23,683 nt of DNA from Bacteroidales bacterium (lineage in GTDB: Bacteria > Bacteroidota > Bacteroidia > Bacteroidales > UBA10428), in NCBI GenBank assembly GCA_016926235.1, contig JAFGOZ010000727.1:1-23683 (forward strand), given 5' to 3'. Numbering within the stretch: position 1 is the stretch's first letter; every line of letters starts with the position of its first letter. Position numbers and translations under genes: made by a program. The notes beneath the pieces were generated by a model. It was not told the DNA's origin, made no database searches, and worked only from the letters and a program-made list of their open reading frames with translations. Shown one piece after another: positions 8,556-17,599 of this stretch.

Positions 8556-8584
8556 TATTGTTAATTCTCAGTTGATTAACAATA
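8556..8584. promoter_or_regulatory. Perfect 10-bp inverted repeat, operator-like
   Basis: TATTGTTAAT (8556-8565) and ATTAACAATA (8575-8584) are exact reverse complements separated by 9 bases. The dyad sits alone in the 135-base gap between the orphan gene and the PLD gene. It could be a repressor site for the PLD/E2-E1-JAB pair or a weak AT-rich stem-loop ending the restriction operon. No T-run follows it on the minus strand, so a classical terminator is less likely. Confidence 0.4.
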
Positions 8585-8627
8585 TTATTTTAGCAACTTT
8601 CCTTGGTTAATTTTGGAATAATATGAA

Positions 8628-9083
8628 TTATTTTATGTCGTTATTTTGTGATCCAAAATCTGCCCAATCTTTATATATACTTATAGAAATTAGATATTTT
8701 ATAGCATTCTCAGGATTTCTGAAAGATTTTCTTCTGAGTTCCCCGTTAGGATCTGCAAATGAATAGTCATTCCATACGTCCCATATTGAATATTTAGGAC
8801 CGTCTTTTTCAACTCTTTCCCAATACCCCCAGTAACCTTCATATATATCTTCTATACTCCATTTGCGGATATAAAAACTTTTTGACATAAATTCAGTATC
8901 ACTATGCAGAGAATAATTAAAAATATCATATTCGTTTCCTGCCGAAGTAACATGTGTTCTCTTATACATTTTCTTGATAATAATTAAACTATCTACAACT
9001 TTAGCACTTTTAAAGTCTTTGTATTCTTTAAAGAGAAATGGTTTCAGAGATATAACTGCCTGATATATAGGTTTCCGTTCCAT
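8628..9083 (-). CDS. Hypothetical protein, 151 residues, aromatic-rich
   Basis: I do not recognise this family. The protein is soluble-looking, with no signal peptide or membrane helix. It is unusually rich in Tyr and Trp between residues 80 and 115 (segments such as YEGYWGYWERV and YSIWDVWNDYSF), followed by a basic RRKSF stretch. It starts 30 bases after the hsdR stop on the same strand, so it is probably the last gene of the restriction operon; a 135-base gap separates it from the PLD gene. No Gly-Gly or other conjugation-type C terminus is present (it ends QNNDIK), which argues against its being the missing ubiquitin-like protein. A small accessory or immunity-type role would be a guess. 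Coding is supported by length, position and a complete frame. Confidence 0.6.
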   Translation of the reverse strand: MERKPIYQAVISLKPFLFKEYKDFKSAKVVDSLIIIKKMYKRTHVTSAGNEYDIFNYSLHSDTEFMSKSFYIRKWSIEDIYEGYWGYWERVEKDGPKYSIWDVWNDYSFADPNGELRRKSFRNPENAIKYLISISIYKDWADFGSQNNDIK

Positions 9084-9113
9084 TGATTTCTGGCTTTTTG
9101 ATATTTATCTTGC

Positions 9114-12100
9114 TTACGCTGCCCATTTACCTCCGGTTTCTGATAATCTTTGCAGATGATCAACAATAATTTTACATGTGTTTTCAAAAATACCTTGTAA
9201 ATAGCTATTTGGCAGATTTTGATTAAGGTTGTCTCTGACAAAGGACATTACTGTTAGACGAGATACTTCATCCCTGTACCAGTCAGCAACAAAAAGTTGC
9301 TCTTTTACTTCTTTAAGTTTCTTTAGCAGATCTCGTGCAGCTAGTTTTACCAGCTGTTCGTCTTTCCTTGTGAGATTTTTATTTGTTTTCCTTAGCAAAT
9401 CAAATATCTCAAGTTCATCAGGTTCAAGGTTTTCTCTTATATGCCGCTCTTCCTCCGTCTTTAGCTTCTTTGAAAATTCTACAAGTTCCTCAAAATAATT
9501 TTCAACGGATAATGATCCTGAATTATATTCATCAATAATTCTCTCAAGCTTTTCAGCAAAATCTGTTCTGGTGATGTTATCGCTAATCAGTTTTTGAAGT
9601 TTGTCTTCGATAAACATTTTCAGGTCCTCTATTTCTATGTGCTTATAATCTGCTTTTTTGAACTTCTCCCTTAATTTATCGAAATCAAATTTACTTATAT
9701 CTACTGTCCTGCTTTTCGAGATAGTAAATGTTTCATCGACAGTGCTGATTGACTGGTCTATTATTTCTGCGTATTTTGCCCTTGCAGATTCAAGATCGCC
9801 AGTAAATTTTTTGCGATCAACTATTTTTCTCAAATACCTGATTACATCAAGAATTTCAAATTCTTCTTTTCGTTCATATATGTCTGGTTTACAGGCTTCA
9901 TAAAGACTCTCAACGGTATTTGAATAGACAAAGAAATTTTTTTTGTGATCCTCTGATGATAATATTTTATCGGCATAACTTTCAAACCGGGCAATGTTTT
10001 TGAACGTATCAGGAATTTCAAGTATTTCTTTGAGATTTATCTCAATAGGATAACAATAATCTTCAGCTTCTTTTATTGCAGCATGTAAAAGCTCAAATAA
10101 CTTTTCTTTCTCTTCTACAGGTAAATTACCAGGTTTGAGTTCTTCTTCATCTATTTCTTCTTCAATAGTTGCATAATCAGCCAATGCCTTCTTAAGATTT
10201 CTGAAAACTCCGTAGTAATCAATTATTCTTCCGCATTTTTTCCCTGCTGAGACCCTGTTCACTCTTGCTATTGTTTGCATAAGGGTATGACCGATCATCG
10301 GCTTGTCAAGGTACATATCGCTGAGTGTCTCTGAATCAAATCCTGTGAGCCACATTGCACACACAAATACCAGCTGAAACGGATCAGATGGTATTTCCTG
10401 AAAACGGAATTCCAGATCATGCCCATTTTCATCAACATGCTGCATCTTCTTTATGTGAGGAGTTATGTTAAATCCTTTAGCTTCAAATGCTTTCTTTTCA
10501 TCATCCGTATTATCATGGCTGATAACAACTGCCATTTCAACCCAATTCATATAATCTATGAGTTGATCAAGTTCTTCTTTCTCATCTTCGTTCTTTGAAA
10601 ACTTTCTTTTCTTTCTTAGCTCAATTATTTCTTCTTTCCAATATTGTTGGACCAGATCATACATTTTGACAGTTGTAAATTTGTCAATGGATACAACCAT
10701 CCCACGACCTTTGTATCCTCTTCGTGTAAAGTGCTTCACAACATCTTTTGCTATTTTCCTAAGGCGGTCTTCATTCCGGATTACTGATAGTTCACTTGCA
10801 AATTCCCTTTCAAGTCTTCCTGCCTGTGATTCTGAAAGCTCTTCTTCATCAATTACCTCAGCCAGCTCAGTATTAAGGTCATCATTAATCATTTGTACCT
10901 CGGGAACTCTTTTGTCGTAAAAAAGAGGTACGGTTGATCCGTCTTCATAAGAATGTCTGAAATTATATTCACTTACATAATCACCGAAAAAACGATTAGT
11001 AAGTCTTTTACTACCCAGGAGTGGTGTTCCCGTAAAAGCAATATATTGTGCATTTGGTATTGCAATACGCATATTTTCAGCCAGATCCTTGTATTGGGTG
11101 CGGTGCGCTTCATCAACAAGCGCAACAATATCTGGACGATCTGAAAGCAATGGATATTTCTTACCTTTTGGATAACGGAATTTATGGATCAGGGAGAAGA
11201 CGTACCGCTTGTTACCTGAAAGATATTCTCTAAGTTGCTTGCCACTCTTAGGCCTCACTTCCTCTTTTTCACCAACTGCTCCCATATTCAGGAAATTACG
11301 GTAAATCTGTCCATCCAGATTATCACGATCAGTAACAATGAAAAAAGTGAAATCCCCATTAAACTTCCTGAATACTTTTTGTGCAAACATGATCATGGAA
11401 AAGCTCTTACCCGAACCCTGGGTATGCCAGAATACCCCAAGTTTGCCATCCTTAGCTTCACGATTATGGAAACTTTCTATTGTCTTGTTTACACCAATAT
11501 ATTGATGATTTTTTGCTATAATCTTAAATGCACTTTTAACATGATAAAGAATAAAATTTTCTATATAATCGAGTAGTGTTTCTTTCTTGAGCAAGCCCCG
11601 GAGTGCATATTCCAGACTTACATTATATTTTTTAATTCTTTCGCGATCAATTTCTTTTGATTCATCTTCCCGGAGCCATTCGAAGAATTTTTCATAGTCA
11701 GCCTGAAACGCTCCCAGTTTTGTTTCAACAGCGTTGCTTAGAATTGTTATTGCATTGTATACAAAAAGCTGTGGAATCTCTTCCAGATAAATTTTAAGGT
11801 TATGGTCATATGCCGACTTGACTTCAATATTTGAATTCTTAAGTTCAATGAAAACCAGAGGTATACCATTGATATAAATAAGTAAATCTGGTCTTCTGAA
11901 CTTGGGCATTCCCTTTATCCAGAGCTGAGAAACAACCAGAAATTCGTTTTTATCAGGATTATTAAAATCAATATATTGAATTTTAACAGGTTCTTCGCGG
12001 CCTTTTTTATTGATGATCTTTGCAGTATATTTCTCTCTTATAAGTTCATATACTTCTTTGTTGGCCGACATCAGGCTCATTCCTGAACGTCCTTTTACAA

Positions 12101-12335
12101 GTTCATTTATAGCCTGATCAATGGCAGCATCAGGTGCCTTCCTATTGATTCTTACCATAGCACTACGAAGATGATCAGCAAGAACTACTTCTTCCTTGCC
12201 CGATCTGTTACTGCCATCGTTCAGATTTTTCTCATCCTTGGTGAGACAACAAATATGACCATCATAGTGAAGCTCTTCCAGAAACATCTGGATTGCTCTT
12301 TTTTCAATATCGTCTTCACTTATATAGTTAGCCAT
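9114..12335 (-). CDS. hsdR: Type I restriction endonuclease subunit R
   Basis: A 1073-residue motor and nuclease subunit of a type I restriction-modification complex, normal length for the family. It cuts unmodified DNA after ATP-driven translocation, in complex with HsdM and HsdS. Residues 145-166 carry the PD-(D/E)XK nuclease core: P149-D150, then E164-L-K166. The SF2 translocase follows: TQGSGKS at 305-311, DEAH at 408-411 and FTGTP near 434, with the second RecA lobe around 540-720 (including MWLTGFDSE and the IARVNR stretch). The C-terminal 250 residues are helical, as is usual for the HsdM contact region. The start lies 1 base after the stop of the helicase gene. No frameshift or missing motif is seen, so it should be active. 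Confidence 0.95.
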   Translation of the reverse strand: MANYISEDDIEKRAIQMFLEELHYDGHICCLTKDEKNLNDGSNRSGKEEVVLADHLRSAMVRINRKAPDAAIDQAINELVKGRSGMSLMSANKEVYELIREKYTAKIINKKGREEPVKIQYIDFNNPDKNEFLVVSQLWIKGMPKFRRPDLLIYINGIPLVFIELKNSNIEVKSAYDHNLKIYLEEIPQLFVYNAITILSNAVETKLGAFQADYEKFFEWLREDESKEIDRERIKKYNVSLEYALRGLLKKETLLDYIENFILYHVKSAFKIIAKNHQYIGVNKTIESFHNREAKDGKLGVFWHTQGSGKSFSMIMFAQKVFRKFNGDFTFFIVTDRDNLDGQIYRNFLNMGAVGEKEEVRPKSGKQLREYLSGNKRYVFSLIHKFRYPKGKKYPLLSDRPDIVALVDEAHRTQYKDLAENMRIAIPNAQYIAFTGTPLLGSKRLTNRFFGDYVSEYNFRHSYEDGSTVPLFYDKRVPEVQMINDDLNTELAEVIDEEELSESQAGRLEREFASELSVIRNEDRLRKIAKDVVKHFTRRGYKGRGMVVSIDKFTTVKMYDLVQQYWKEEIIELRKKRKFSKNEDEKEELDQLIDYMNWVEMAVVISHDNTDDEKKAFEAKGFNITPHIKKMQHVDENGHDLEFRFQEIPSDPFQLVFVCAMWLTGFDSETLSDMYLDKPMIGHTLMQTIARVNRVSAGKKCGRIIDYYGVFRNLKKALADYATIEEEIDEEELKPGNLPVEEKEKLFELLHAAIKEAEDYCYPIEINLKEILEIPDTFKNIARFESYADKILSSEDHKKNFFVYSNTVESLYEACKPDIYERKEEFEILDVIRYLRKIVDRKKFTGDLESARAKYAEIIDQSISTVDETFTISKSRTVDISKFDFDKLREKFKKADYKHIEIEDLKMFIEDKLQKLISDNITRTDFAEKLERIIDEYNSGSLSVENYFEELVEFSKKLKTEEERHIRENLEPDELEIFDLLRKTNKNLTRKDEQLVKLAARDLLKKLKEVKEQLFVADWYRDEVSRLTVMSFVRDNLNQNLPNSYLQGIFENTCKIIVDHLQRLSETGGKWAA

Positions 12336-12336
12336 T

Positions 12337-15300
12337 TTATCTTAATGAATAGTGATGCAATGAGTATCTGTCAGTTGGATCTTCTGTGGTAATCTCATTT
12401 GTTATAATAATATTAATTATACGCCTAATTTTGTCGGGATTAATTCCATTGCGTTCATGTGTTGTTATTACATTTTCAAACACTCCGGCTTCTTCATAAC
12501 TTTTCCGTTTTACATTATGCCATGTCCACTCATAATTTTTATTGCCTAACCTGCCTAAATGTTCCCAATACCAAATACCAGATTTGGTATATAATGTAAA
12601 ATCAGTTTTCATCGGAAGTTGTTTTTCCTTAATCATAGGTTTCAATTCATATTCAAATGTAAGATTTTCTTCACCAACTTCTTTTTGTACTTCTTTTAAT
12701 GCCTGATAAATAAGAAGTTCAACACGTGATTCAATGAATTTACCGTCAACTTCAAGTGCATAATACCGGAAAGGTTTATCAAGCATCAGTGTTGTTTTTC
12801 TCGATTCCGAATAAGATCTGTTGCGTGCCTTCTCAAAAACAGACTTCTCAAATGGTTCATTTTCTCCTCCCTGGACAAATATGCTTATGGAGTTCTTGCT
12901 GCGAGTCAATGCAGTATAGATAAGCTCACGAGAAAGTAATCCTGGTTTCTTTGGCAGTATAAAAAAGGTATGGTCAAATCCACTGCCCTGAGCTTTGTGA
13001 ACAGTAATAGCGTAGGCAAGTTCAAAGAATTCACGCTCACTTGTTCTTATACCATCCTCTCCATTTGCTGCCAATGGCTCTTCCAGTTCCTGAAAATAAA
13101 AATATGTCTGACCATCATTCCGGACAAGGCCTATAGAACCGTTTGAAAGTAACAGAATGTTGGAATCATAGTAATTCTTTGTACGAATGATCTTATCTGA
13201 CTGTTTGAAGAGGTCATTAATAAGTTCAAGATCTAAATCGTTCTTGTATAATTTCTGTATATAATCATTAACCCTTCCTGTACCGAAATACTCTGACCTA
13301 TATGGGGTAATGATCTGATATTTGTCAAGTTCAAATAATCCGTTTTTGGGGATTGAACCATCAGGATTTAGTTTGAAGATTTTATTTAAACGCTCTTTTT
13401 TATTGCCATTAATATTATGTTGTGAACATAAGAAATCAAACTCATCATCCAGTTTCTCAAATAGCTTATTCTCTGAGTTCCAATAATGGATACGGAATCC
13501 TTTAGATATCTCAACATCTCTTGATATTATTTTACTGGCAAGCTCATGGCTTATCTCACCTCCGGAAATAAATGCCTCGCTAAATTCAATTATTTTGCTT
13601 TCTGCAAGTTCCTGCCTGCAATTTACCTGTAGCTCAACATAGTTCTTAGTGTATTCAGGATGAGTTTTAAGATAATATAGGACATCAATAATTACTTTAC
13701 CGTATCCGATAGCCGGAAGCTGATTCGGATCTCCAACCAGAATAAGTCTTTTAAAAGCAGGCAGATCAAAATTAAAAATCTGAAACAGGTTTTTCAATTT
13801 GATAAGTTCTACCATCGACATTTCATCAATAATAAGGTTATTTACGGCATATAAATCAGATTTGGTTATTTTGCCGTTTTTAACATCGGTCATCACCTTG
13901 TCGATAGTAAATGCCTTGATGTTCCTGAAATGAGTATCTGTTTTAAGCCTCAGGGCAGCTTTACCAGTTGGGGTAAGCAACATACACTTCTCTCCATTCT
14001 CCTGCCAGAATGAGACAAGGTTAAGAAGTTCATGAGATTTTCCGCTTCCGGGTGATCCAGCCAGTATAAAGAATTTTTGATTGCATATCTCATTATACAG
14101 ATGTGTTCTCTCCTGCCTGAAGAGCTCCTCATCGAAGCTTTGGCCTATCTTCTCTGTCAAGGATTTGCAGCTTTCACTTATATAGGTATTAAGATCCGGA
14201 AAATCATTATTCAGTGACTCCTCTCTTATTAGCTTGTCAACCACTTTCTTTATCTCTCCTTCTGCATTGAATATTTCGTACAGATAATAATATTTAGTGT
14301 CGTTTTCTGAGATAACTTTAATTTTTGTTTCGTCCTCTTCAAAATGAATAATATATTCGCTGTCCAGTCTTTCAAAAAAACTATCTGGTATATGGTATTC
14401 AGCGTTAATATTGTAAAACAGGGGATAGGATTTTACAGCATCCTGAACCTCCCCTGCACTCGCAAAGCAATGACCTGTATTTTCAAGAGTCCTGAGGTAT
14501 CTCATTGTAACCGCTCTCAGTCTTCTTTTATCATTGGGGCTAATCGAACGCTGCAAATCAGTTCTTTCAATATCGAATCGTGAATCAGGAAAATAGGCTA
14601 TATCTATCTTAAAAAGGTCAATATCACCATCCATATCCTCGCCTGATACTGGGTCGAGCAGACTTTCATAGGATTCATAATCTTCAAAAAGCAGATATGG
14701 ATTATCGCAGATAGCCGATAAAGAGTGACTTTGACGTTCATCATCAATTGTTTTGCGCCAATCACCAGACAGTTTAAGTTTACCAGATAATATTCGTTTA
14801 TATTGAAATGGCTTAAGATTCAGCATGCATAAATGGAGGAATTGTTCTCTGCTTAGACCATAATTATCTGTGTACTTTTCTTTTATATCTTTTATTAATG
14901 AAGAATATCTTCTATAGCGTTTATCCCTCTCTGGTCTTTCTATTATCTCCATGAATTTTTCCTGATACTCATCCTTCTCATTTTGCTTCAGCTCCGTGAT
15001 TAATTCTTCAAGTGGAAACTCCGGTCTATCCCAGTTAAGGAGTTGTCTGCAAATAGAAGAAAATCCGGGAAAGTAAGTTCTTTTGTTCCAGCAATGTTTC
15101 AGTAATCTATCGATGGAATCTATATTAGCTGCCATCTCTTCCGGAGGAACTATCCCATCATCCTTACAGTCAATAAGGGTCTTCCTGATTTTGCTTAGAA
15201 TAAATATTGCTTCATCATCGTCAATGTCCATGGCGACATATTTGAAGCAATGGTTCAGCTCAGGTTCTGAAATTGCCACTGTAATTTTTTGAAGAATCTT

Positions 15301-16338
15301 GTCCCTGGTCTCTTCATCATATTTATTTTTTTCAACGTGTTCAAAATATTCCTTATACGGAAGTCGCACAAGAAGCTCAGAATCCTGAAATGAATAACGT
15401 AAAGCCCAGTTCATCGAGGGAAAGTTCCTGTATTTAGCCCTTCCACGGCGCTTTTCCTCGATTATCTCCTGAGGTCCGAAATAGTTATATTCACCCTTAT
15501 TTGTTATGAGTCCACAACCGACAACAAGGTATTGCTGATCCTCTTCGGTTAAAGGATTACTGTACTTGCAGTAAATGAATCCTATTGAAGCTCCTTCTGC
15601 TATTTTTGACTGAAATTTCGGAATACGTACATTCTCAAGGTTCCCGGGATAAGCCCCATCTAATCTTACCTGTTCCTTTGTACGTGTGAAGGAGACTGCA
15701 AAAGGCCAGCTGAAAAGAGAATATGCGGGAAGATCCTCCTTAATATGATCAAGCCGGGGTTCTGCAGGATTATCATGTTCAGCAGTTATGGTATCTTCCC
15801 CGAAAATATTTATCCCCCAAAAACAAGGGGGGAGATATTTCTCTGAAACTGGTTGTCCATGATAATCAAGCTCTTTCTGATAATTTTTCTCCTTTCTTTT
15901 TCGCAGTCGTTCCGAAAGCAGTGAATTAAAACCGCTGCAGTAATGATTTTTTTCGGGATGATTACATAAAGTACCATTCCATCCATTATCATGCCAGGCA
16001 ACTCGGAATGTAAAGTGCTTTGAATTTGTATTTTTGTTATCATTTTTGAGCGCTTGTTCAGTTTGACTACCTGATACCTCTGCCTGCCGGATTCTGTCAA
16101 TTTTATCAATTATTGAAAGTCCCCATCGAATATCTTTGTCTGAATGTCTTTTTGACTGACCTGCCTGTCTTGACATCCTCATTAGACAACCTCGCTCGTC
16201 ATAGTTAAACAACCGTCTAAATTCCTCCCGTTCAGTGAATAAAATATAATCTTCCCACTCGTGCTGAGAAATGCTTTCGTATTGTGCACGCATTATATCA
16301 ATATCGGTGGGATCACTCAGATCATATTCAGTTGGCAT
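12337..16338 (-). CDS. RecD-like SF1 helicase with C-terminal nuclease-like domain
   Basis: A 1333-residue protein from the ATG at 16338; the longer frame to 16371 would need a TTG start inside hsdS. Residues 1-740 match no family I can name; they include a possible metal site (C125, H127, H132, C134 in C-x-H-x4-H-x-C). A RecD/TraA-type helicase follows: Walker A GSPGSGKS at 761, IIDEMS with D838/E839, GDPNQLP at 869, then ITVHKAQGSGFDH near 1111 and IYTALTRSKNS near 1140, as in a UvrD_C_2 lobe. After it, residues 1200-1300 look like a PD-(D/E)XK domain: E1203/E1207, D1246 in KTDFTL, E1259 in YWEHLG, and K1277/Y1281 in WHNVKRKSY. It sits between hsdS and hsdR on the same transcript, so it probably processes DNA during or after restriction. 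Helicase firm, nuclease tentative, N terminus unknown. Confidence 0.85.
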   Translation of the reverse strand: MPTEYDLSDPTDIDIMRAQYESISQHEWEDYILFTEREEFRRLFNYDERGCLMRMSRQAGQSKRHSDKDIRWGLSIIDKIDRIRQAEVSGSQTEQALKNDNKNTNSKHFTFRVAWHDNGWNGTLCNHPEKNHYCSGFNSLLSERLRKRKEKNYQKELDYHGQPVSEKYLPPCFWGINIFGEDTITAEHDNPAEPRLDHIKEDLPAYSLFSWPFAVSFTRTKEQVRLDGAYPGNLENVRIPKFQSKIAEGASIGFIYCKYSNPLTEEDQQYLVVGCGLITNKGEYNYFGPQEIIEEKRRGRAKYRNFPSMNWALRYSFQDSELLVRLPYKEYFEHVEKNKYDEETRDKILQKITVAISEPELNHCFKYVAMDIDDDEAIFILSKIRKTLIDCKDDGIVPPEEMAANIDSIDRLLKHCWNKRTYFPGFSSICRQLLNWDRPEFPLEELITELKQNEKDEYQEKFMEIIERPERDKRYRRYSSLIKDIKEKYTDNYGLSREQFLHLCMLNLKPFQYKRILSGKLKLSGDWRKTIDDERQSHSLSAICDNPYLLFEDYESYESLLDPVSGEDMDGDIDLFKIDIAYFPDSRFDIERTDLQRSISPNDKRRLRAVTMRYLRTLENTGHCFASAGEVQDAVKSYPLFYNINAEYHIPDSFFERLDSEYIIHFEEDETKIKVISENDTKYYYLYEIFNAEGEIKKVVDKLIREESLNNDFPDLNTYISESCKSLTEKIGQSFDEELFRQERTHLYNEICNQKFFILAGSPGSGKSHELLNLVSFWQENGEKCMLLTPTGKAALRLKTDTHFRNIKAFTIDKVMTDVKNGKITKSDLYAVNNLIIDEMSMVELIKLKNLFQIFNFDLPAFKRLILVGDPNQLPAIGYGKVIIDVLYYLKTHPEYTKNYVELQVNCRQELAESKIIEFSEAFISGGEISHELASKIISRDVEISKGFRIHYWNSENKLFEKLDDEFDFLCSQHNINGNKKERLNKIFKLNPDGSIPKNGLFELDKYQIITPYRSEYFGTGRVNDYIQKLYKNDLDLELINDLFKQSDKIIRTKNYYDSNILLLSNGSIGLVRNDGQTYFYFQELEEPLAANGEDGIRTSEREFFELAYAITVHKAQGSGFDHTFFILPKKPGLLSRELIYTALTRSKNSISIFVQGGENEPFEKSVFEKARNRSYSESRKTTLMLDKPFRYYALEVDGKFIESRVELLIYQALKEVQKEVGEENLTFEYELKPMIKEKQLPMKTDFTLYTKSGIWYWEHLGRLGNKNYEWTWHNVKRKSYEEAGVFENVITTHERNGINPDKIRRIINIIITNEITTEDPTDRYSLHHYSLR

Positions 16339-16348
16339 AATATTATTT

Positions 16349-17599
16349 TTAAGTATCTGGCATTTTTTCAATATCCTTCACCCTCAGCTTCCCGCTGATC
16401 AGTCTGGGTAACAATAGGTCGCGGGTCTGCCTAAGGTTGTTATTTGAGCTAATCAAAATATTTATTAATTCCCTTAACAGAGTAATCTTGGTTGTAAAAT
16501 CCCTTATCAGCTTTTCTGGAGGCAAATTAATCCAAACGCTTGTCATTGTTTTGGCATTTATTGTAGCTCGCGTTGATCCAGAACTTGTTCCCGCAAAATA
16601 ACCTTGAAGTGATGGATTAGATAACGTGTAAAAGAGAAAATAATGAAGTTCATTAAATTCATTTTTCAATTTTAATTTAATCAAATATGAAGCAAATACT
16701 GATGAAATATCCTTTTCAATAATCGCTATTTTCCCTGGATCAGCCATTCTAGCCATTACAATATCAAATCTATTAAGTCTATACTTACTAAGGTTAATCT
16801 CGTTGATTACACAATTAGGGACTTCTTCCCAGGTAATGTAACTTCTTTTATTAATGTCAGTAACTCTTAAAAAGTTTGGAAAATCATCATTAATAATTGC
16901 ACTCTCAGTATAACCATATTGTGGAGTTACAATATCAGATAACCGTTTTTTATTCCATCCCTTCGGCACCCCCTTTTCAAACTCAGCATTCTCGTAACCA
17001 GGGAACCTCATTCTTACAAACCACTCCCTGTAAATCTGTTCTGCCATCTGCTCAAGGATGGCTATCCGTTTGTTATTGTTTTCAATAAGGTCGTCGTAGG
17101 CGGAGAGGATGGAGGCAATGCTTTTCTGTTCCGAAATTGGTGGTAGACGTAAATTTAAAGTTTTGACTTTGTAGATTCCAAGCTTAGCTTGAGCAGCTCC
17201 AGCTGATAGCAATTCACAATAGCTTTTATATGTACCAGTTGAAAGGAGATAATTTAAGAATTGGGGATATACATTTCGTGAGAATGAGGTAAGTCTTAAC
17301 GCATTTTCAGTTAGATTGGCATTATTTAATTCTTCCGTTACGATCCCAACATCACCAATATTTGCAACAATTGTTAAACAAACATCATCTTTTTTTACAA
17401 TATACTTTGATATAAGATTATGAGTGGAATCCGAAATATACTCTAAGTTTTGAGTGGAAATTCTTCCATCTTTTATATCACGAGCCTTAATGTATGGATG
17501 GTTGGTTTTCTCTATCATTAGGTTATGACCAATTGGAAGACGCTTGCCTCCCTTGATAGCACACAAATCACCAAGTCTAAAATTTTGCCAATCAGCCAT
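16349..17599 (-). CDS. hsdS: Type I restriction-modification specificity subunit S
   Basis: A 416-residue DNA-recognition subunit that guides HsdM and HsdR to a bipartite site. The layout is classical: target-recognition domain 1 (about 1-150), central conserved helix (about 155-197, with LPPISEQKSIASIL and REWFVRMRFPGYE), domain 2 (about 210-355), and the distal conserved helix (about 358-405) ending LLLPRLISGKLRV. Length is typical, so both half-sites should be read. It overlaps the end of hsdM by 8 bases, implying coupled translation. The recognition sequence cannot be told from the protein. I saw no second silent hsdS fragment nearby that would allow specificity shuffling, although the methyltransferase-kinase at 20758-23541 carries its own HsdS-like segment. 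Confidence 0.94.
   Translation of the reverse strand: MADWQNFRLGDLCAIKGGKRLPIGHNLMIEKTNHPYIKARDIKDGRISTQNLEYISDSTHNLISKYIVKKDDVCLTIVANIGDVGIVTEELNNANLTENALRLTSFSRNVYPQFLNYLLSTGTYKSYCELLSAGAAQAKLGIYKVKTLNLRLPPISEQKSIASILSAYDDLIENNNKRIAILEQMAEQIYREWFVRMRFPGYENAEFEKGVPKGWNKKRLSDIVTPQYGYTESAIINDDFPNFLRVTDINKRSYITWEEVPNCVINEINLSKYRLNRFDIVMARMADPGKIAIIEKDISSVFASYLIKLKLKNEFNELHYFLFYTLSNPSLQGYFAGTSSGSTRATINAKTMTSVWINLPPEKLIRDFTTKITLLRELINILISSNNNLRQTRDLLLPRLISGKLRVKDIEKMPDT

Noticed and set aside
8628..9083. The orphan gene as the missing ubiquitin-like protein
   Set aside because: Too long for a single beta-grasp modifier, no Gly-Gly-type C terminus, and separated from the E2-E1-JAB pair by 135 bases with the PLD gene between.
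9937..9944. Run of eight T in hsdR as a phase-variation tract
   Set aside because: Short for slippage in an AT-rich gene and simply encodes Lys-Lys-Asn-Phe-type residues; the frame is intact.
11235..11576. Plus-strand open frame of 113 codons
   Set aside because: Lies wholly antisense to the hsdR motor domain, whose motifs are intact; no protein features of its own.
16339..16371. Longer start for the RecD-like helicase at 16371
   Set aside because: The codon is TTG and lies inside hsdS; the ATG at 16338 leaves a clean 10-base gap.
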